Of a stretch of 64,000 nt of DNA, positions 1 to 7,730 are shown piece after piece. The first letter of the stretch is position 1, and every line of letters starts with the position of its first letter. This DNA is from Bacillus sp. FJAT-44742. Its GTDB lineage: Bacteria; Bacillota; Bacilli; Bacillales; Marinococcaceae. The stretch covers positions 2,675,645 through 2,739,644 of the forward strand of contig NZ_KZ454936.1 in NCBI RefSeq assembly GCF_002797315.1, given 5' to 3'. The position numbers were made by a program, and so were the translations under genes. The notes under the pieces were generated by a model. That model was not told where the DNA came from and did not search any database. It saw only the letters and a program-made list of their open reading frames with translations.

Positions 1-630
1 ATGTATGAACTCATTTTACAACAGGAAGGCGTTGTCGGCCTTTCCATTGCCACTCGCCCTGATTGTCTCCCTGAGGATGTAGTAGAGTATCTCGCTGAAC
101 TTAATCAACGCACCTATTTATGGGTAGAACTGGGTCTCCAAACTGTACATGAAAAAACCTCTCTGCTTATTAACAGAGCTCATGATTATGCCTGTTATAT
201 TGAAGGTGTCAATAAACTTAGAAAACACGGAATCCGGGTTTGCTGCCATATTATCAATGGCCTGCCATTGGAAACAAATGAGATGATGCGAGAAACTGTC
301 CGAGAAGTGTCCAAGCTTGATATCCAGGGAATTAAGATTCATCTTCTTCACCTGATGAAAAAAACCCCTATGATTAAGCAATATGAAAAAGGTCTTGTAG
401 AGTTTATGGACTTTGATGAATATGTGAGTCTTGTGGTTGACCAGCTTGAACTCCTTCCTCCTCAGGTGATTGTTCATCGTCTGACAGGAGATGCACCTGC
501 TGATTTATTAGTAGGTCCAATGTGGAGCATGAACAAATGGAAAGTGTTAAATGCAATAGAAGCAGAATTTAAAAAAAGGGATACATGGCAAGGAAAATAC
601 TTTCATCCAAGCGAGGTGAGGGGAACATGA
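1..630 (+). CDS. mnmL: Radical SAM protein YtqA/MnmL, C-terminal part (cut by window edge)
   Basis: The frame is open from the first base, so the N-terminal part with the radical SAM CxxxCxxC cysteines lies outside the window. The visible 209 residues match the C-terminal half of the YtqA (TIGR01212) family: a radical SAM barrel segment with 'GLQTVHEKTSLLINR' and 'HIINGLPLETNEMM', followed by the conserved 'HLLHLMKKTPM' stretch. YtqA has been linked to wobble-uridine modification (cmnm5s2U to nm5s2U) in Bacillus, upstream of the methyltransferase encoded next. The stop codon overlaps the ATG of that gene (ATGA), so the two are translationally coupled. The family assignment is strong; the reaction is taken from published work on the family. 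Confidence 0.88.
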   Translation: MYELILQQEGVVGLSIATRPDCLPEDVVEYLAELNQRTYLWVELGLQTVHEKTSLLINRAHDYACYIEGVNKLRKHGIRVCCHIINGLPLETNEMMRETVREVSKLDIQGIKIHLLHLMKKTPMIKQYEKGLVEFMDFDEYVSLVVDQLELLPPQVIVHRLTGDAPADLLVGPMWSMNKWKVLNAIEAEFKKRDTWQGKYFHPSEVRGT

Positions 631-1202
631 ATCTATACCGCATTCTCCCTTTTGCCCGCCATCTCATAGATTTGGTTGTCCGGAAAGGCGATATAGCAGT
701 TGACGCCACTGCCGGGAATGGACACGACACGTTATACTTGGCTGAACGTACAGGTGAAAGTGGCAGAGTCTACAGCTTTGATATTCAGCCAGAAGCGATA
801 CAAAGTACAAAAGAACGCCTTAAAAAGGCGGGCTTAGAGGGTCACGTTACACTGCTCCAACAAAGTCATTGCAAGGCAGCAGACGTTATTCCCAACTCGG
901 AACACTCCAAACTAAAAGCAGCTATCTTTAATCTTGGGTACCTCCCTGGAGGCGATAAAACAATCACCACGTCTCCTCAAACAACAATCACCGCAGTAAA
1001 AAACCTTCTTCGCATTATGCCTGATGGGGGATTGATTATTCTCGTCATTTATCATGGCCATGCAGAAGGACAAATTGAACGTGATAAGCTTCTGTCCTAT
1101 ACTGAAAGCCTGGATCAGCAGGAAGCTCATGTTTTACGTTACCAGTTTACGAATCAAATGAATAACCCCCCCTTTATCGTGACAATAGAAAAAAGAGGCT
1201 GA
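627..1202 (+). CDS. mnmM: tRNA wobble-uridine methyltransferase MnmM (YtqB)
   Basis: A 191-residue class I SAM-dependent methyltransferase. The SAM-binding loop is DATAGNGHDT at residues 26-35, and the acidic residue ending strand 2 is in 'YSFDIQPEA'. The family signature NLGYLPGG starts at residue 102, where methyltransferases normally carry a catalytic Asn-Pro motif. YtqB methylates nm5s2U to mnm5s2U in tRNA in Bacillus-type organisms. The start is the ATG at 627, preceded by GAGGTGAGGGG and overlapping the ytqA stop; an upstream in-frame start would overlap ytqA by more. The pair forms an operon that ends at a strong hairpin covering the stop codon. Confidence 0.9.
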   Translation: MNLYRILPFARHLIDLVVRKGDIAVDATAGNGHDTLYLAERTGESGRVYSFDIQPEAIQSTKERLKKAGLEGHVTLLQQSHCKAADVIPNSEHSKLKAAIFNLGYLPGGDKTITTSPQTTITAVKNLLRIMPDGGLIILVIYHGHAEGQIERDKLLSYTESLDQQEAHVLRYQFTNQMNNPPFIVTIEKRG

Positions 1203-1223
1203 CAGCAGAGTCAGCCTCTTTTT
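1190..1223. terminator. Bidirectional terminator between mnmM and ytpB
   Basis: A perfect stem with arms 1190-1203 and 1210-1223 (core AGAGGCTGAC/GTCAGCCTCT) is flanked by A and T runs on both sides. It can therefore end transcription from both convergent genes. It overlaps the mnmM stop codon. Confidence 0.85.
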
Positions 1224-1235
1224 CAATTTTCTTTT

Positions 1236-2291
1236 TTATTTAATTTTTCGAAATACCCAGCTATTCACATAAAAGAATCTTGATGACAAGCCGCCAAATC
1301 GAACGATTTGTTTGGCTGTTTCTTTCATTTCCTTGTTCAACTGGACTTTATTATCTGTTAGATAAATTGCGATAACTCCCTGGTAAATTAATTGATGAAA
1401 CTTTTGGTCTGGAAGTCTCTCAATACTGGTTTTCACCTTATCCATAAAAAAATGCATACGGTGCACCATCTCGTCTTCATTTCCATAGTAGTTTATAAAA
1501 TTAAGTTCATCATCCGCGTGGTCCTCTTCTTGATCGATAAAATAATCTAGTAATATATGAAGACCCTGAACAGCTGGAAAGTAGGCATTTTTAATGTTAG
1601 AAAAAAGCCAGGGCGTTCCTTCCCCGCGGGCCGCATATCCGGCAAGAGTATATACACCAAGCGTGGAGGCGGTGGCAGAAGAAAACTCATACCATGTTAA
1701 ATCTGGCATTACGTCTTCATGTTTCTTATACCACTCTTTTAAGAGAGGCTCTCTTTCTTCCTTTTTTACATGCTTATAAACCTGGAGGTCCTGATAGTAA
1801 GAAGACAGCTCTCTCATATCCTCTTGTGCCATTGGAAAACCAGGAAACGTTCTTAACGTATTTTGACATGTTTCAATAAGGGAATGAAGGTAACCGCCGT
1901 CTTCCTGCTCTTCTCTGTAATAGTAATAGTTTTTAAGCTCTGCACCAGGTGTCAAGGCATCGTCCAAGGCATCATGGAGAGTCCTGAAATCGTTCGGGTC
2001 CAGTGATTCACTTTGATCACATAAGTTATCTAAGTAATCACAGATTGTCTGGTAGGCTACCATAAACTGAATGACTTGATTTTGTCTCTGACCGGCGAGC
2101 AATCCAAAGGCCGAGCCACCCTCACAATGAAAATATTTTTTTGAAAGGCTGTCCAAAGCTTGCTCTCTTAGTTCCTGATTAGGAATTACGCTGGCTTTTT
2201 TCTTCCATTCTTTTAAAAAGTAATGAGCGGCTGGTATCGTTTCTTTGTTTAATTTATATAGTATCGTCCATGGTTGAGTTGGAACTTTCAA
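1236..2291 (-). CDS. ytpB: YtpB-type tetraprenyl-beta-curcumene synthase
   Basis: A 351-residue protein of the large-terpene synthase family that converts tetraprenyl diphosphate to tetraprenyl-beta-curcumene, the precursor of sesquarterpenes made at sporulation. The aspartate-rich motif DYLDNLCD lies at residues 85-92, and a second acidic stretch 'DYFIDQEEDHADDE' is near residue 250. The protein is all-helical, as expected for this family. The start is a TTG with AGGAGGACCAACG in front, which places the ribosome binding site at ideal spacing. The following gene on this strand upstream is the lipase ytpA, the same order as in Bacillus subtilis. Length and motifs agree with the family. Confidence 0.88.
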   Translation of the reverse strand: MKVPTQPWTILYKLNKETIPAAHYFLKEWKKKASVIPNQELREQALDSLSKKYFHCEGGSAFGLLAGQRQNQVIQFMVAYQTICDYLDNLCDQSESLDPNDFRTLHDALDDALTPGAELKNYYYYREEQEDGGYLHSLIETCQNTLRTFPGFPMAQEDMRELSSYYQDLQVYKHVKKEEREPLLKEWYKKHEDVMPDLTWYEFSSATASTLGVYTLAGYAARGEGTPWLFSNIKNAYFPAVQGLHILLDYFIDQEEDHADDELNFINYYGNEDEMVHRMHFFMDKVKTSIERLPDQKFHQLIYQGVIAIYLTDNKVQLNKEMKETAKQIVRFGGLSSRFFYVNSWVFRKIK

Positions 2292-2360
2292 CGTTGGTCC
2301 TCCTAAAACTTATTTGTTCATTTAATCAAGATACCATGCTTTGATTCACAAAACTACTGA

Positions 2361-3143
2361 TTACTCTTCCAACCTTGTATGGATGAATCGTATAACATAC
2401 CGGAAGATCAAATCCCTTTCTGGTTCGTTCAATAGTTCATGGTATAGCCCTTTCCATTCCCTCAAAGAGCGGTCACTGGTTGTTAGCTGATTAAACCAGC
2501 GATGAGCGGCATATTTATCAACTACATAATCGTCACCGGAAACCATAGTGAGAAGAGGAACATCCGGGAAGCGCTCAGCTTCCATCAAGCTGATTCTCAT
2601 TGCTTTAATTAATTCCTGATACCAGCGGTAACTCACCTTTGTGACCCGGAGTTCATCATTCCTGTAGGCTTCTCTGATTTCCGGGCTTCTCGTTACGTAT
2701 TCTGTGCGGATCCCTGATTCACCGCCCCATGTAGGGGTAACTCTGTGAAGAAGCTTCGTTGCCCATTCCTTCATTTTTCCTGGATATTCGTATAAGCCAA
2801 GACAAGGGGATGACAAAATGATTCCCTTCATTGGCATATGCTTCTCCATCACTGAGCGAATCGCAATTAATCCTCCCATGCTGTGACCATATAAAAATAC
2901 CGGGAGGTCATATTCAGCAGCTTCCTTATACCAGTTATAAATTGTATCTATATATTGATCAAAACTATCTATATGGCCCCGCTTTCCACGAGTCTGGCCT
3001 TGCCCTGGCAAATCACCTGCTACCACATGCAAACGTTCCTTATTAAATTTATCTATGACCCAGCGATAGCGTCCATGATGCTCGCCAGCCCCGTGAATTA
3101 TGATTACTACTCCGATAGCATGTTCGCTGTTCCATTTCTTCAT
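2361..3143 (-). CDS. ytpA: YtpA-type lysophospholipase (alpha/beta hydrolase)
   Basis: A 260-residue serine hydrolase of the monoacylglycerol lipase/lysophospholipase family. The N-terminal 'IIIHGAGEHHGRYRW' is the oxyanion region and GHSMGG is the nucleophile elbow. The acid is probably in 'SGDDYVVD' and the histidine in 'GLYHELLNEPERD'. In Bacillus YtpA releases fatty acid from phosphatidylglycerol to form the antibiotic bacilysocin. I chose the ATG at 3143 because the alignment with B. subtilis YtpA, as I remember it, begins there. An upstream TTG at 3164 would add seven residues. It lies about 70 bases upstream of ytpB and is probably cotranscribed with it. Confidence 0.85.
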   Translation of the reverse strand: MKKWNSEHAIGVVIIIHGAGEHHGRYRWVIDKFNKERLHVVAGDLPGQGQTRGKRGHIDSFDQYIDTIYNWYKEAAEYDLPVFLYGHSMGGLIAIRSVMEKHMPMKGIILSSPCLGLYEYPGKMKEWATKLLHRVTPTWGGESGIRTEYVTRSPEIREAYRNDELRVTKVSYRWYQELIKAMRISLMEAERFPDVPLLTMVSGDDYVVDKYAAHRWFNQLTTSDRSLREWKGLYHELLNEPERDLIFRYVIRFIHTRLEE

Positions 3144-3269
3144 TTGGATTGTCCTGCCTTTCAAGAAAGTCGACTTCCGCGTTACTAGATAACAGCTGTC
3201 TCTATTCTATTTATTTTACATGTTATTTGCTACACTTACAGTACTATCTTACAAAAAGGAAGGGATGTT

Positions 3270-3824
3270 ATGTTTTATCCATTTAAAGGGAAATCGCCCA
3301 AGATAGCTAAGAGTGCTTATATTTCTGAATACGTGACTATTACAGGTGATGTAACAATTGGGGAAGACTCAAGTGTATGGTTTAATACTGCCATCCGAGG
3401 GGATGTAGCCCCCACTATTATCGGCAGCCGAGTAAATATACAAGACAATTCGGTTCTCCATCAGAGTCCGGAAAATACACTGCTCCTGGAGGATGATGTG
3501 ACCATAGGTCATATGGCTCTTCTACATAGCTGCATTATACGAAAAGGAGCCCTCGTAGGGATGGGAGCGCAAATACTTGATAAGGCAGAGGTTGGTGAAG
3601 GTGCCTTCGTAGGAGCAGGAAGCCTAATTCCGCCTGGGAAGAAAATTCCCCCTAATACTCTTGCTTTAGGCAGACCGGCAAAAGTTGTCAGAGAGCTGAA
3701 TGAAGAAGATGTAAAAGAAATGGAAAGAGTCAGGCAATCATATCGGGATAAAGGACAGTATTACAGAGAAATGCAGGAAAGTAAGATGGAGCTTAGCAGA
3801 GAAGATGTCACTGCATCTTTTTAA
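3270..3824 (+). CDS. ytoA: Gamma-type carbonic anhydrase-like protein YtoA
   Basis: A 184-residue left-handed beta-helix protein built from hexapeptide repeats ('GDVTIGEDSSVWFNTAIRGD', 'VNIQDNSVLH', 'VTIGHMALLHS', 'VGEGAFVGAGS'). The three histidines expected to bind metal at the trimer interface are visible in 'LHQSP' and 'GHMALLH'. Members include gamma carbonic anhydrases and proteins without demonstrated activity, so the reaction is not certain. The C-terminal 40 residues are a charged helix. The start is an ATG after AAGGAAGGGATGTT. It is transcribed divergently from ytpA and stands alone, ending about 100 bases before a strong terminator. Confidence 0.87.
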   Translation: MFYPFKGKSPKIAKSAYISEYVTITGDVTIGEDSSVWFNTAIRGDVAPTIIGSRVNIQDNSVLHQSPENTLLLEDDVTIGHMALLHSCIIRKGALVGMGAQILDKAEVGEGAFVGAGSLIPPGKKIPPNTLALGRPAKVVRELNEEDVKEMERVRQSYRDKGQYYREMQESKMELSREDVTASF

Positions 3825-3924
3825 TAGCACATGAAGTGAAGATCAATTGTTGTAGCACGTTTCTTTAAATGCAAGGGGTTGTCTTTTAACGAGTATCAGC
3901 AACAAGATGTACCAAAGCCAATAC

Positions 3925-3960
3925 AAAAAGAAGAGGAAGGGCAGCCTTCCTCTTCTTTTT
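3925..3960. terminator. Bidirectional terminator downstream of ytoA
   Basis: A perfect inverted repeat with arms 3925-3940 and 3945-3960, a four-base loop, A run on the left and T run on the right. It serves ytoA on the plus strand and sits just past the stop of the small minus-strand gene at 3969, so it probably ends that transcript too. Confidence 0.85.
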
Positions 3961-3968
3961 GTATTTTA

Positions 3969-4097
3969 TCAATGATAGTAAGGCAGCTCACGTAAGGAAG
4001 ATCTGTTCTCCTCAGCTTCCTTTTTATTAATATGTTTATTAAGTAACACAAGACTGCCAAACGTTCCCCCAATAAATACAAATGGTAAGATGATCAA
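3969..4097 (-). CDS. Small membrane protein, 42 residues, TTG start
   Basis: A short reading frame that starts with TTG behind GGGAGGGGAAGAAA, an excellent ribosome binding site. It encodes 42 residues: a hydrophobic N-terminus with a glycine-rich patch (LPFVFIGGTFGSLVLL, one membrane span), then a highly charged tail (KHINKKEAEENRSSLREL). It ends nine bases before a strong terminator. The combination of ribosome binding site, one-span topology and terminator makes it a real gene in my view, but I do not recognise a family. The overlapping longer frame in another phase has no ribosome binding site and looks like a shadow. Confidence 0.5.
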   Translation of the reverse strand: MIILPFVFIGGTFGSLVLLNKHINKKEAEENRSSLRELPYYH

Positions 4098-4257
4098 TTT
4101 CTTCCCCTCCCTCTCCTACTTCCTATTATAATCACTGAATAATTTTGAAAAATCCCTTTTATTCAGCATCCTGTTAAAAAAACCACAATTTTCTTCTTCC
4201 TTCTCTTGAAAACATAGAGTAAAATAATTTTAAGCATAGCGGGGGAGTGAGGATCCT

Positions 4258-5148
4258 ATGGATTTCTCAAGAGTAGGTAGAAAGATCTACGAACTAAGAA
4301 AATATCAAAAAATGACCCAAGCAGACTTAGCCAAAGGAATATGTACTCAAGCTCAAATCAGTAAAATAGAAAATGGAACAATAATCCCTTATTCAAATAC
4401 TCTTTTTGAAATTGCTGAACGCCTGGGCACCGATATTTATTACTTTTTTGATGATCTGCGGTCTGACCGGCCCTATTATGCCGAAGAGGTGTGTTATCAG
4501 ATCAGAGAACTTATTACCTCTCAGGATTATAAGGAAGTCAGGAATGTCATGGAACAAGAAAGAAATAATCCGCTTTTTCAGTCTGGGTCTAATCTTCAGT
4601 TCTTTTTGTGGCACAAAGGAATCTGTGCTTACCATGTAGATAAGGATCCAGCTAATGCCCTGTCATTGCTTCAGCAATCGTTACGGATAGATGAACTGTC
4701 TGTTTTTACAGAACGAAAAGGGGAAATATTTAATAGCATGGCTGTTATTCTCAACCTTGAGGATAAGTGCGAAGAAGCTATTGCAATCTGTGAAAAAACC
4801 TTAAAGCAATTACAGGCGTTTCAAAGAATTAAAGATCCATCGATTCCAATCAGACTTTTGTACACATTATCTAAATCGCTTACAAAAGTAAAAGATTATG
4901 AAGAGTCTATTTCTTGTTGTGAAGAAGGTATTACCTTATCCTTGCACGCACGAAGTCTTTATATACTTGGAGAACTTTATTATCAAAAAGGAAAAAACCT
5001 GGTATTACTCAATGATTACGACGAGGCTCTCTCCTGCTGCAACAACGCATTTGCAATTTTTAAAGCTACGAACCAGGATCATTTCAGGACAATCGTTGAA
5101 AAAGAACAAGCTTTTCTCAGAGAAAAATTAAGATCTTATGATCAATAG
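4258..5148 (+). CDS. HTH-TPR transcription regulator of RNPP (PlcR/NprR) type
   Basis: A 296-residue protein with a Xre-type helix-turn-helix at residues 6-60 ('MTQADLAKGICTQAQISKIE', then NG and the end of helix 5). The remainder is helical and contains tetratricopeptide-like repeats ('ALSLLQQSLRID', 'AIAICEKTL', 'SISCCEEGITL', 'ALSCCNNAFAIF'). 'GICTQAQISKIENG' is typical of the Rap-Npr-PlcR-PrgX group, whose TPR domain binds short secreted peptides. The ribosome binding site is GGGGGAGTGAGG before the ATG. It is monocistronic and ends at a hairpin 13 bases downstream. No secreted peptide gene of the PapR/NprX type follows, so it may respond to a peptide encoded elsewhere, or to none. Confidence 0.8.
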   Translation: MDFSRVGRKIYELRKYQKMTQADLAKGICTQAQISKIENGTIIPYSNTLFEIAERLGTDIYYFFDDLRSDRPYYAEEVCYQIRELITSQDYKEVRNVMEQERNNPLFQSGSNLQFFLWHKGICAYHVDKDPANALSLLQQSLRIDELSVFTERKGEIFNSMAVILNLEDKCEEAIAICEKTLKQLQAFQRIKDPSIPIRLLYTLSKSLTKVKDYEESISCCEEGITLSLHARSLYILGELYYQKGKNLVLLNDYDEALSCCNNAFAIFKATNQDHFRTIVEKEQAFLREKLRSYDQ

Positions 5149-5160
5149 TACTTCACCTTT

Positions 5161-5189
5161 AACCATGATATATGATCATGGTTTTTTTT
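5161..5189 (+). terminator. Terminator of the HTH-TPR regulator
   Basis: Nine-base arms AACCATGAT (5161-5169) and ATCATGGTT (5175-5183) are followed by a run of eight T. This is a standard intrinsic terminator 13 bases after the stop codon. Confidence 0.85.
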
Positions 5190-5284
5190 GAGCTTTCACA
5201 TATGTTCCAGATACCTGCAGGATAAAGAGTCAGACAATATCCTGGCAGGCACGGACTTGGTGAATTGAATAAGCCGACTCATTG

Positions 5285-5327
5285 AAAAACAGGCTGCTGA
5301 GAAAGACTTCTCAACAGCCTGTTTTTT
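5285..5327 (-). terminator. Terminator of metK
   Basis: A long stem (AACAGGCTG with its complement, plus TGAGAA/TTCTCA) lies directly after the metK stop. It has a U-rich end on the minus strand and T run on the other side, so it may act in both directions. Confidence 0.8.
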
Positions 5328-5330
5328 TAC

Positions 5331-6539
5331 TTATTCATATTGCTGGGCCATGGATGACAACGCTTCTGCTTTATCGGTGCTTTCCCATGGAAGCTCGATA
5401 TCGGTCCGTCCAAAATGGCCGTAGGCAGCAGTCTGCTTATAAATGGGACGACGAAGGTCCATCATTTTAATAATACCTGCCGGTCTCAGGTCAAAGTTTT
5501 CCCGCACCACGTTTACAAGTGTTTCTTCTGAAACTTTTCCTGTGCCAAATGTTTCGATTGAAATGGATACTGGCTGTGCTACTCCGATTGCGTAAGCAAG
5601 CTGAACTTCACATTTGTCTGCCAATTCTGCTGCAACGATGTTCTTTGCAACATAGCGGGCAGCATAAGAAGCAGAACGGTCGACCTTTGTAGGATCCTTA
5701 CCGGAAAACGCTCCACCTCCGTGGCGGGCATACCCTCCATACGTATCAACAATAATCTTACGGCCGGTCAAGCCAGCATCACCTTGGGGTCCGCCAATAA
5801 CAAAACGGCCTGTAGGGTTAATAAAGTATTTCGTTTCTGCATCTAATAGTTCTGCAGGGACTACTGGCTCAATGACATGCTCCTTCAAATCGAGGTCAAT
5901 CTGCTCAAGCGTCACATCCGCATGATGCTGGGAAGAAATAACAATGGTATCCACTCTGACTGGCTTTCCATCTTCACCGTATTCAATCGTTACCTGAGTC
6001 TTTCCGTCAGGACGTAAATATGGAAGAATTTCTTTTTTACGTACCTCCGTGAGACGGCGGGCAAGCTTATGAGAAAGTGAAATAGGCAAAGGCATAAGCT
6101 CTTTTGTTTCGTTATCTGCATAACCAAACATTAATCCTTGATCTCCGGCCCCAATTGCCTCAATTTCTTCCTCTGTCATACTTCCTTCTCTTGCTTCAAG
6201 TGCTTTGTCCACACCCTGGGCTATATCAGCTGACTGCTCATCAATGGACGTTAAAACGGCACACGTCTCATAGTCAAAACCATACTTTGCCCTTGTATAC
6301 CCAATGTTCTTTAACGTTTCTCTTGCAATTTTAGGGATATCGACATATGTAGATGTCGTAATTTCACCTGCCACCAGTACTAAGCCTGTGTTAACTGTTG
6401 TTTCACATGCTACCCTTGCATTTGGATCTTCTTTTAAGATTTCATCCAGAATAGCGTCTGAGATCTGGTCACAAATTTTATCTGGATGGCCTTCTGTTAC
6501 AGATTCTGATGTGAAAAGTCTTTTTCCTTTTGCTTCCAT
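5331..6539 (-). CDS. metK: S-adenosylmethionine synthetase
   Basis: A 402-residue enzyme that makes S-adenosylmethionine from methionine and ATP in the cytosol. Signature motifs are present: GHPDK at residues 17-21, [11 protein letters not shown] at 130-140, and the loop '[19 protein letters not shown]' with a serine in place of the first alanine ('[10 protein letters not shown]'). The length matches the family. The ribosome binding site AAGGAGG lies before the ATG. The gene has a leader of about 320 bases with a SAM riboswitch, so its own product should shut it off. It is monocistronic. Confidence 0.97.
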   Translation of the reverse strand: MEAKGKRLFTSESVTEGHPDKICDQISDAILDEILKEDPNARVACETTVNTGLVLVAGEITTSTYVDIPKIARETLKNIGYTRAKYGFDYETCAVLTSIDEQSADIAQGVDKALEAREGSMTEEEIEAIGAGDQGLMFGYADNETKELMPLPISLSHKLARRLTEVRKKEILPYLRPDGKTQVTIEYGEDGKPVRVDTIVISSQHHADVTLEQIDLDLKEHVIEPVVPAELLDAETKYFINPTGRFVIGGPQGDAGLTGRKIIVDTYGGYARHGGGAFSGKDPTKVDRSASYAARYVAKNIVAAELADKCEVQLAYAIGVAQPVSISIETFGTGKVSEETLVNVVRENFDLRPAGIIKMMDLRRPIYKQTAAYGHFGRTDIELPWESTDKAEALSSMAQQYE

Positions 6540-6658
6540 CTAATTATATCCTCCTTTTCCGATTACGAATAATACGGCACTCATTCCCAGATGCGGCAAG
6601 TGTAAAAGGAGAAAGAAAAATCTAAACAAGGCGGCTTTGGTCAGCACTCCTTATTTTC

Positions 6659-6684
6659 ATACGATCTTATAAGACTGATCGTAT
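6659..6684 (-). other. Extra hairpin in the metK leader
   Basis: A perfect 8-base inverted repeat, ATACGATC (6659-6666) and GATCGTAT (6677-6684), lies between the riboswitch terminator and metK. It has no U run and so is not a terminator. It could protect the processed metK mRNA end, but there is no direct evidence. Confidence 0.35.
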
Positions 6685-6688
6685 AGCA

Positions 6689-6722
6689 TAAAACCCTTTT
6701 CCTTGGCGAGGAAAAGGGCTTT
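6689..6722 (-). terminator. metK: Regulatory terminator of the metK SAM riboswitch
   Basis: The stem CCCTTTTCC/GGAAAAGGG followed by U-rich sequence on the minus strand sits just after the S-box aptamer. It is the expression platform expected for transcription attenuation at high SAM. Confidence 0.8.
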
Positions 6723-6742
6723 GATCGTTTCACCTTTTTCGC

Positions 6743-6853
6743 CTCTTATCTTCCAAGACAAACTGTCTTGCCAGGTTAGCACCTTTCCCCCATTTCACTG
6801 GGGTGGTTGCTGGGTTTCACAGGGCCTGTCCCTCCACCAACTCGGGATAAGAG
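6743..6853 (-). promoter_or_regulatory. metK: SAM-I riboswitch (S-box) upstream of metK
   Basis: Read on the minus strand, the closing helix P1 pairs CTCTTATC (6853-6846) with GATAAGAG (6750-6743 region). Between them are the conserved S-box elements: GAGxxGGxGGAGGGAC, GGCCCTGTGAAACCC, AGCAACC, then AAGGTGCTAA and the CTGGCAAG-type segment before GGAAGATAAGAG. These are the hallmark sequences of SAM-I riboswitches. It responds to S-adenosylmethionine, the product of the downstream enzyme. Confidence 0.97.
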
Positions 6854-6869
6854 TATCCGTTCGCGACAT

Positions 6870-6898
6870 ATCATAACGTAGTCACATTGCGATGTCAA
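6870..6898 (-). promoter_or_regulatory. metK: Sigma-A promoter of metK
   Basis: On the minus strand TTGACA (6898-6893), a 17-base spacer and TATGAT (6875-6870) form a near-consensus promoter. The predicted start near 6863 is about ten bases before the S-box P1 helix. Confidence 0.8.
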
Positions 6899-6959
6899 CT
6901 TAGAAACATCTATAAGCTGTTCCAAAGAAATACGTTACCTTTTTTAAAAATAGCATAAC

Positions 6960-7370
6960 TTAATTCGATCTTTGCTGAATCGAGCAAGCACCGCCTTCAC
7001 ATGTTTCATTCAGCATGGAATAACGATTTTTTGCAATCCATTTGTAGGATCTCCGGCCGGCTTTCAACATTCCGGGAGAATACAGAAGTGCCCCGATAAG
7101 AGAAGTAGACGGCATTAAGAGCATCATTCTTCGTACCGCTTCAAAACCTGTATACAGGTACGTCCCGTTGACAATAAAGTGAATCTCTTCTTGAATTTTT
7201 TGCTGCTGTAAAAATGGAAATTTCTCTTTCAATCCAGGTTCATGAATAGAAACCCAATGCATTCGATTGAACCAATCCAGACGTTCAAAGTATCTCTTTG
7301 TTTTTTTACACAAAGGACATAAACTGTCATAAAAGACGATGTAAGATTTATTTGACCAGCTGGCTGCCAT
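6960..7370 (-). CDS. DCC-family thiol-disulfide oxidoreductase-like protein (DUF393)
   Basis: A 136-residue DUF393/DCC protein, related to YuxK. The family motif 'VFYDSLCPLCKKTKRYF' near the N-terminus contains the CxxC pair, and the fold is thioredoxin-like. The 'MHWVSIHEP' segment follows as usual. The C-terminal part is basic and ends with two further cysteines ('CEGGACSIQ'). The start at ATG 7370 is preceded by AGGAAGG with eight bases spacing. The true role of the family is not established; a redox function is inferred from CxxC. It is encoded alone, upstream of the metK leader on the same strand. Confidence 0.75.
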   Translation of the reverse strand: MAASWSNKSYIVFYDSLCPLCKKTKRYFERLDWFNRMHWVSIHEPGLKEKFPFLQQQKIQEEIHFIVNGTYLYTGFEAVRRMMLLMPSTSLIGALLYSPGMLKAGRRSYKWIAKNRYSMLNETCEGGACSIQQRSN

Positions 7371-7636
7371 AGCGTCCACCTTCCTCTTCTTTTATAGTAT
7401 CTTTCTACCTCACAGCATCATGAAAATAAACAGAATAATTTCCAAAAAGCACATTTAATTATAGGAAGTAAAAAATATCGTTGTAGCCACATATTCCACA
7501 AAAGGTAAAAGGACTAACATAAGGTACATAAAACACAGTGATCCATACTCTAATATTAAACCATCCCCAGAGAGCCGCTTTTACTGGGCTTTTTTCCAAA
7601 AAAATCATAAACACACTTAAATTTTTAAAAATAGTA
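7371..7636. other. Intergenic region between the DUF393 gene and the pckA promoter
   Basis: This AT-rich stretch carries the divergent upstream regions of both genes. A short AGCC/GGCT hairpin followed by six T at about 7571-7595 resembles a weak terminator. I see no further gene. Confidence 0.4.
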
Positions 7637-7664
7637 TAGACTATATATTTAAATGTGTTATACT
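7637..7664 (+). promoter_or_regulatory. pckA: pckA promoter with CcpN-like operator
   Basis: TATACT at 7659-7664 is a good -10 element with a weak TAGACT at -35. TGTGTTATACT at 7654-7664 fits TRTGHYATAYW, the consensus recalled for the gluconeogenic repressor CcpN, at every position and covers the -10. In B. subtilis CcpN represses pckA and gapB on glycolytic carbon. Site identity is an inference from the match. Confidence 0.6.
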
Positions 7665-7730
7665 AATTTCAACATAGAGGATAAAGGTTACTTTAATTTT
7701 AACTTTTTGGATAGAAAGGATTTTGCTGCC

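Noticed and set aside
3896-4081. Minus-strand frame of 61 codons overlapping the small membrane gene
   Set aside because: It crosses the terminator hairpin and has no ribosome binding site; the overlapping TTG frame at 3969-4097 is much better supported.
5133-5280. Possible secreted signal peptide gene for the RNPP-like regulator
   Set aside because: The frames after the regulator lack a ribosome binding site and signal peptide and run straight into its terminator.
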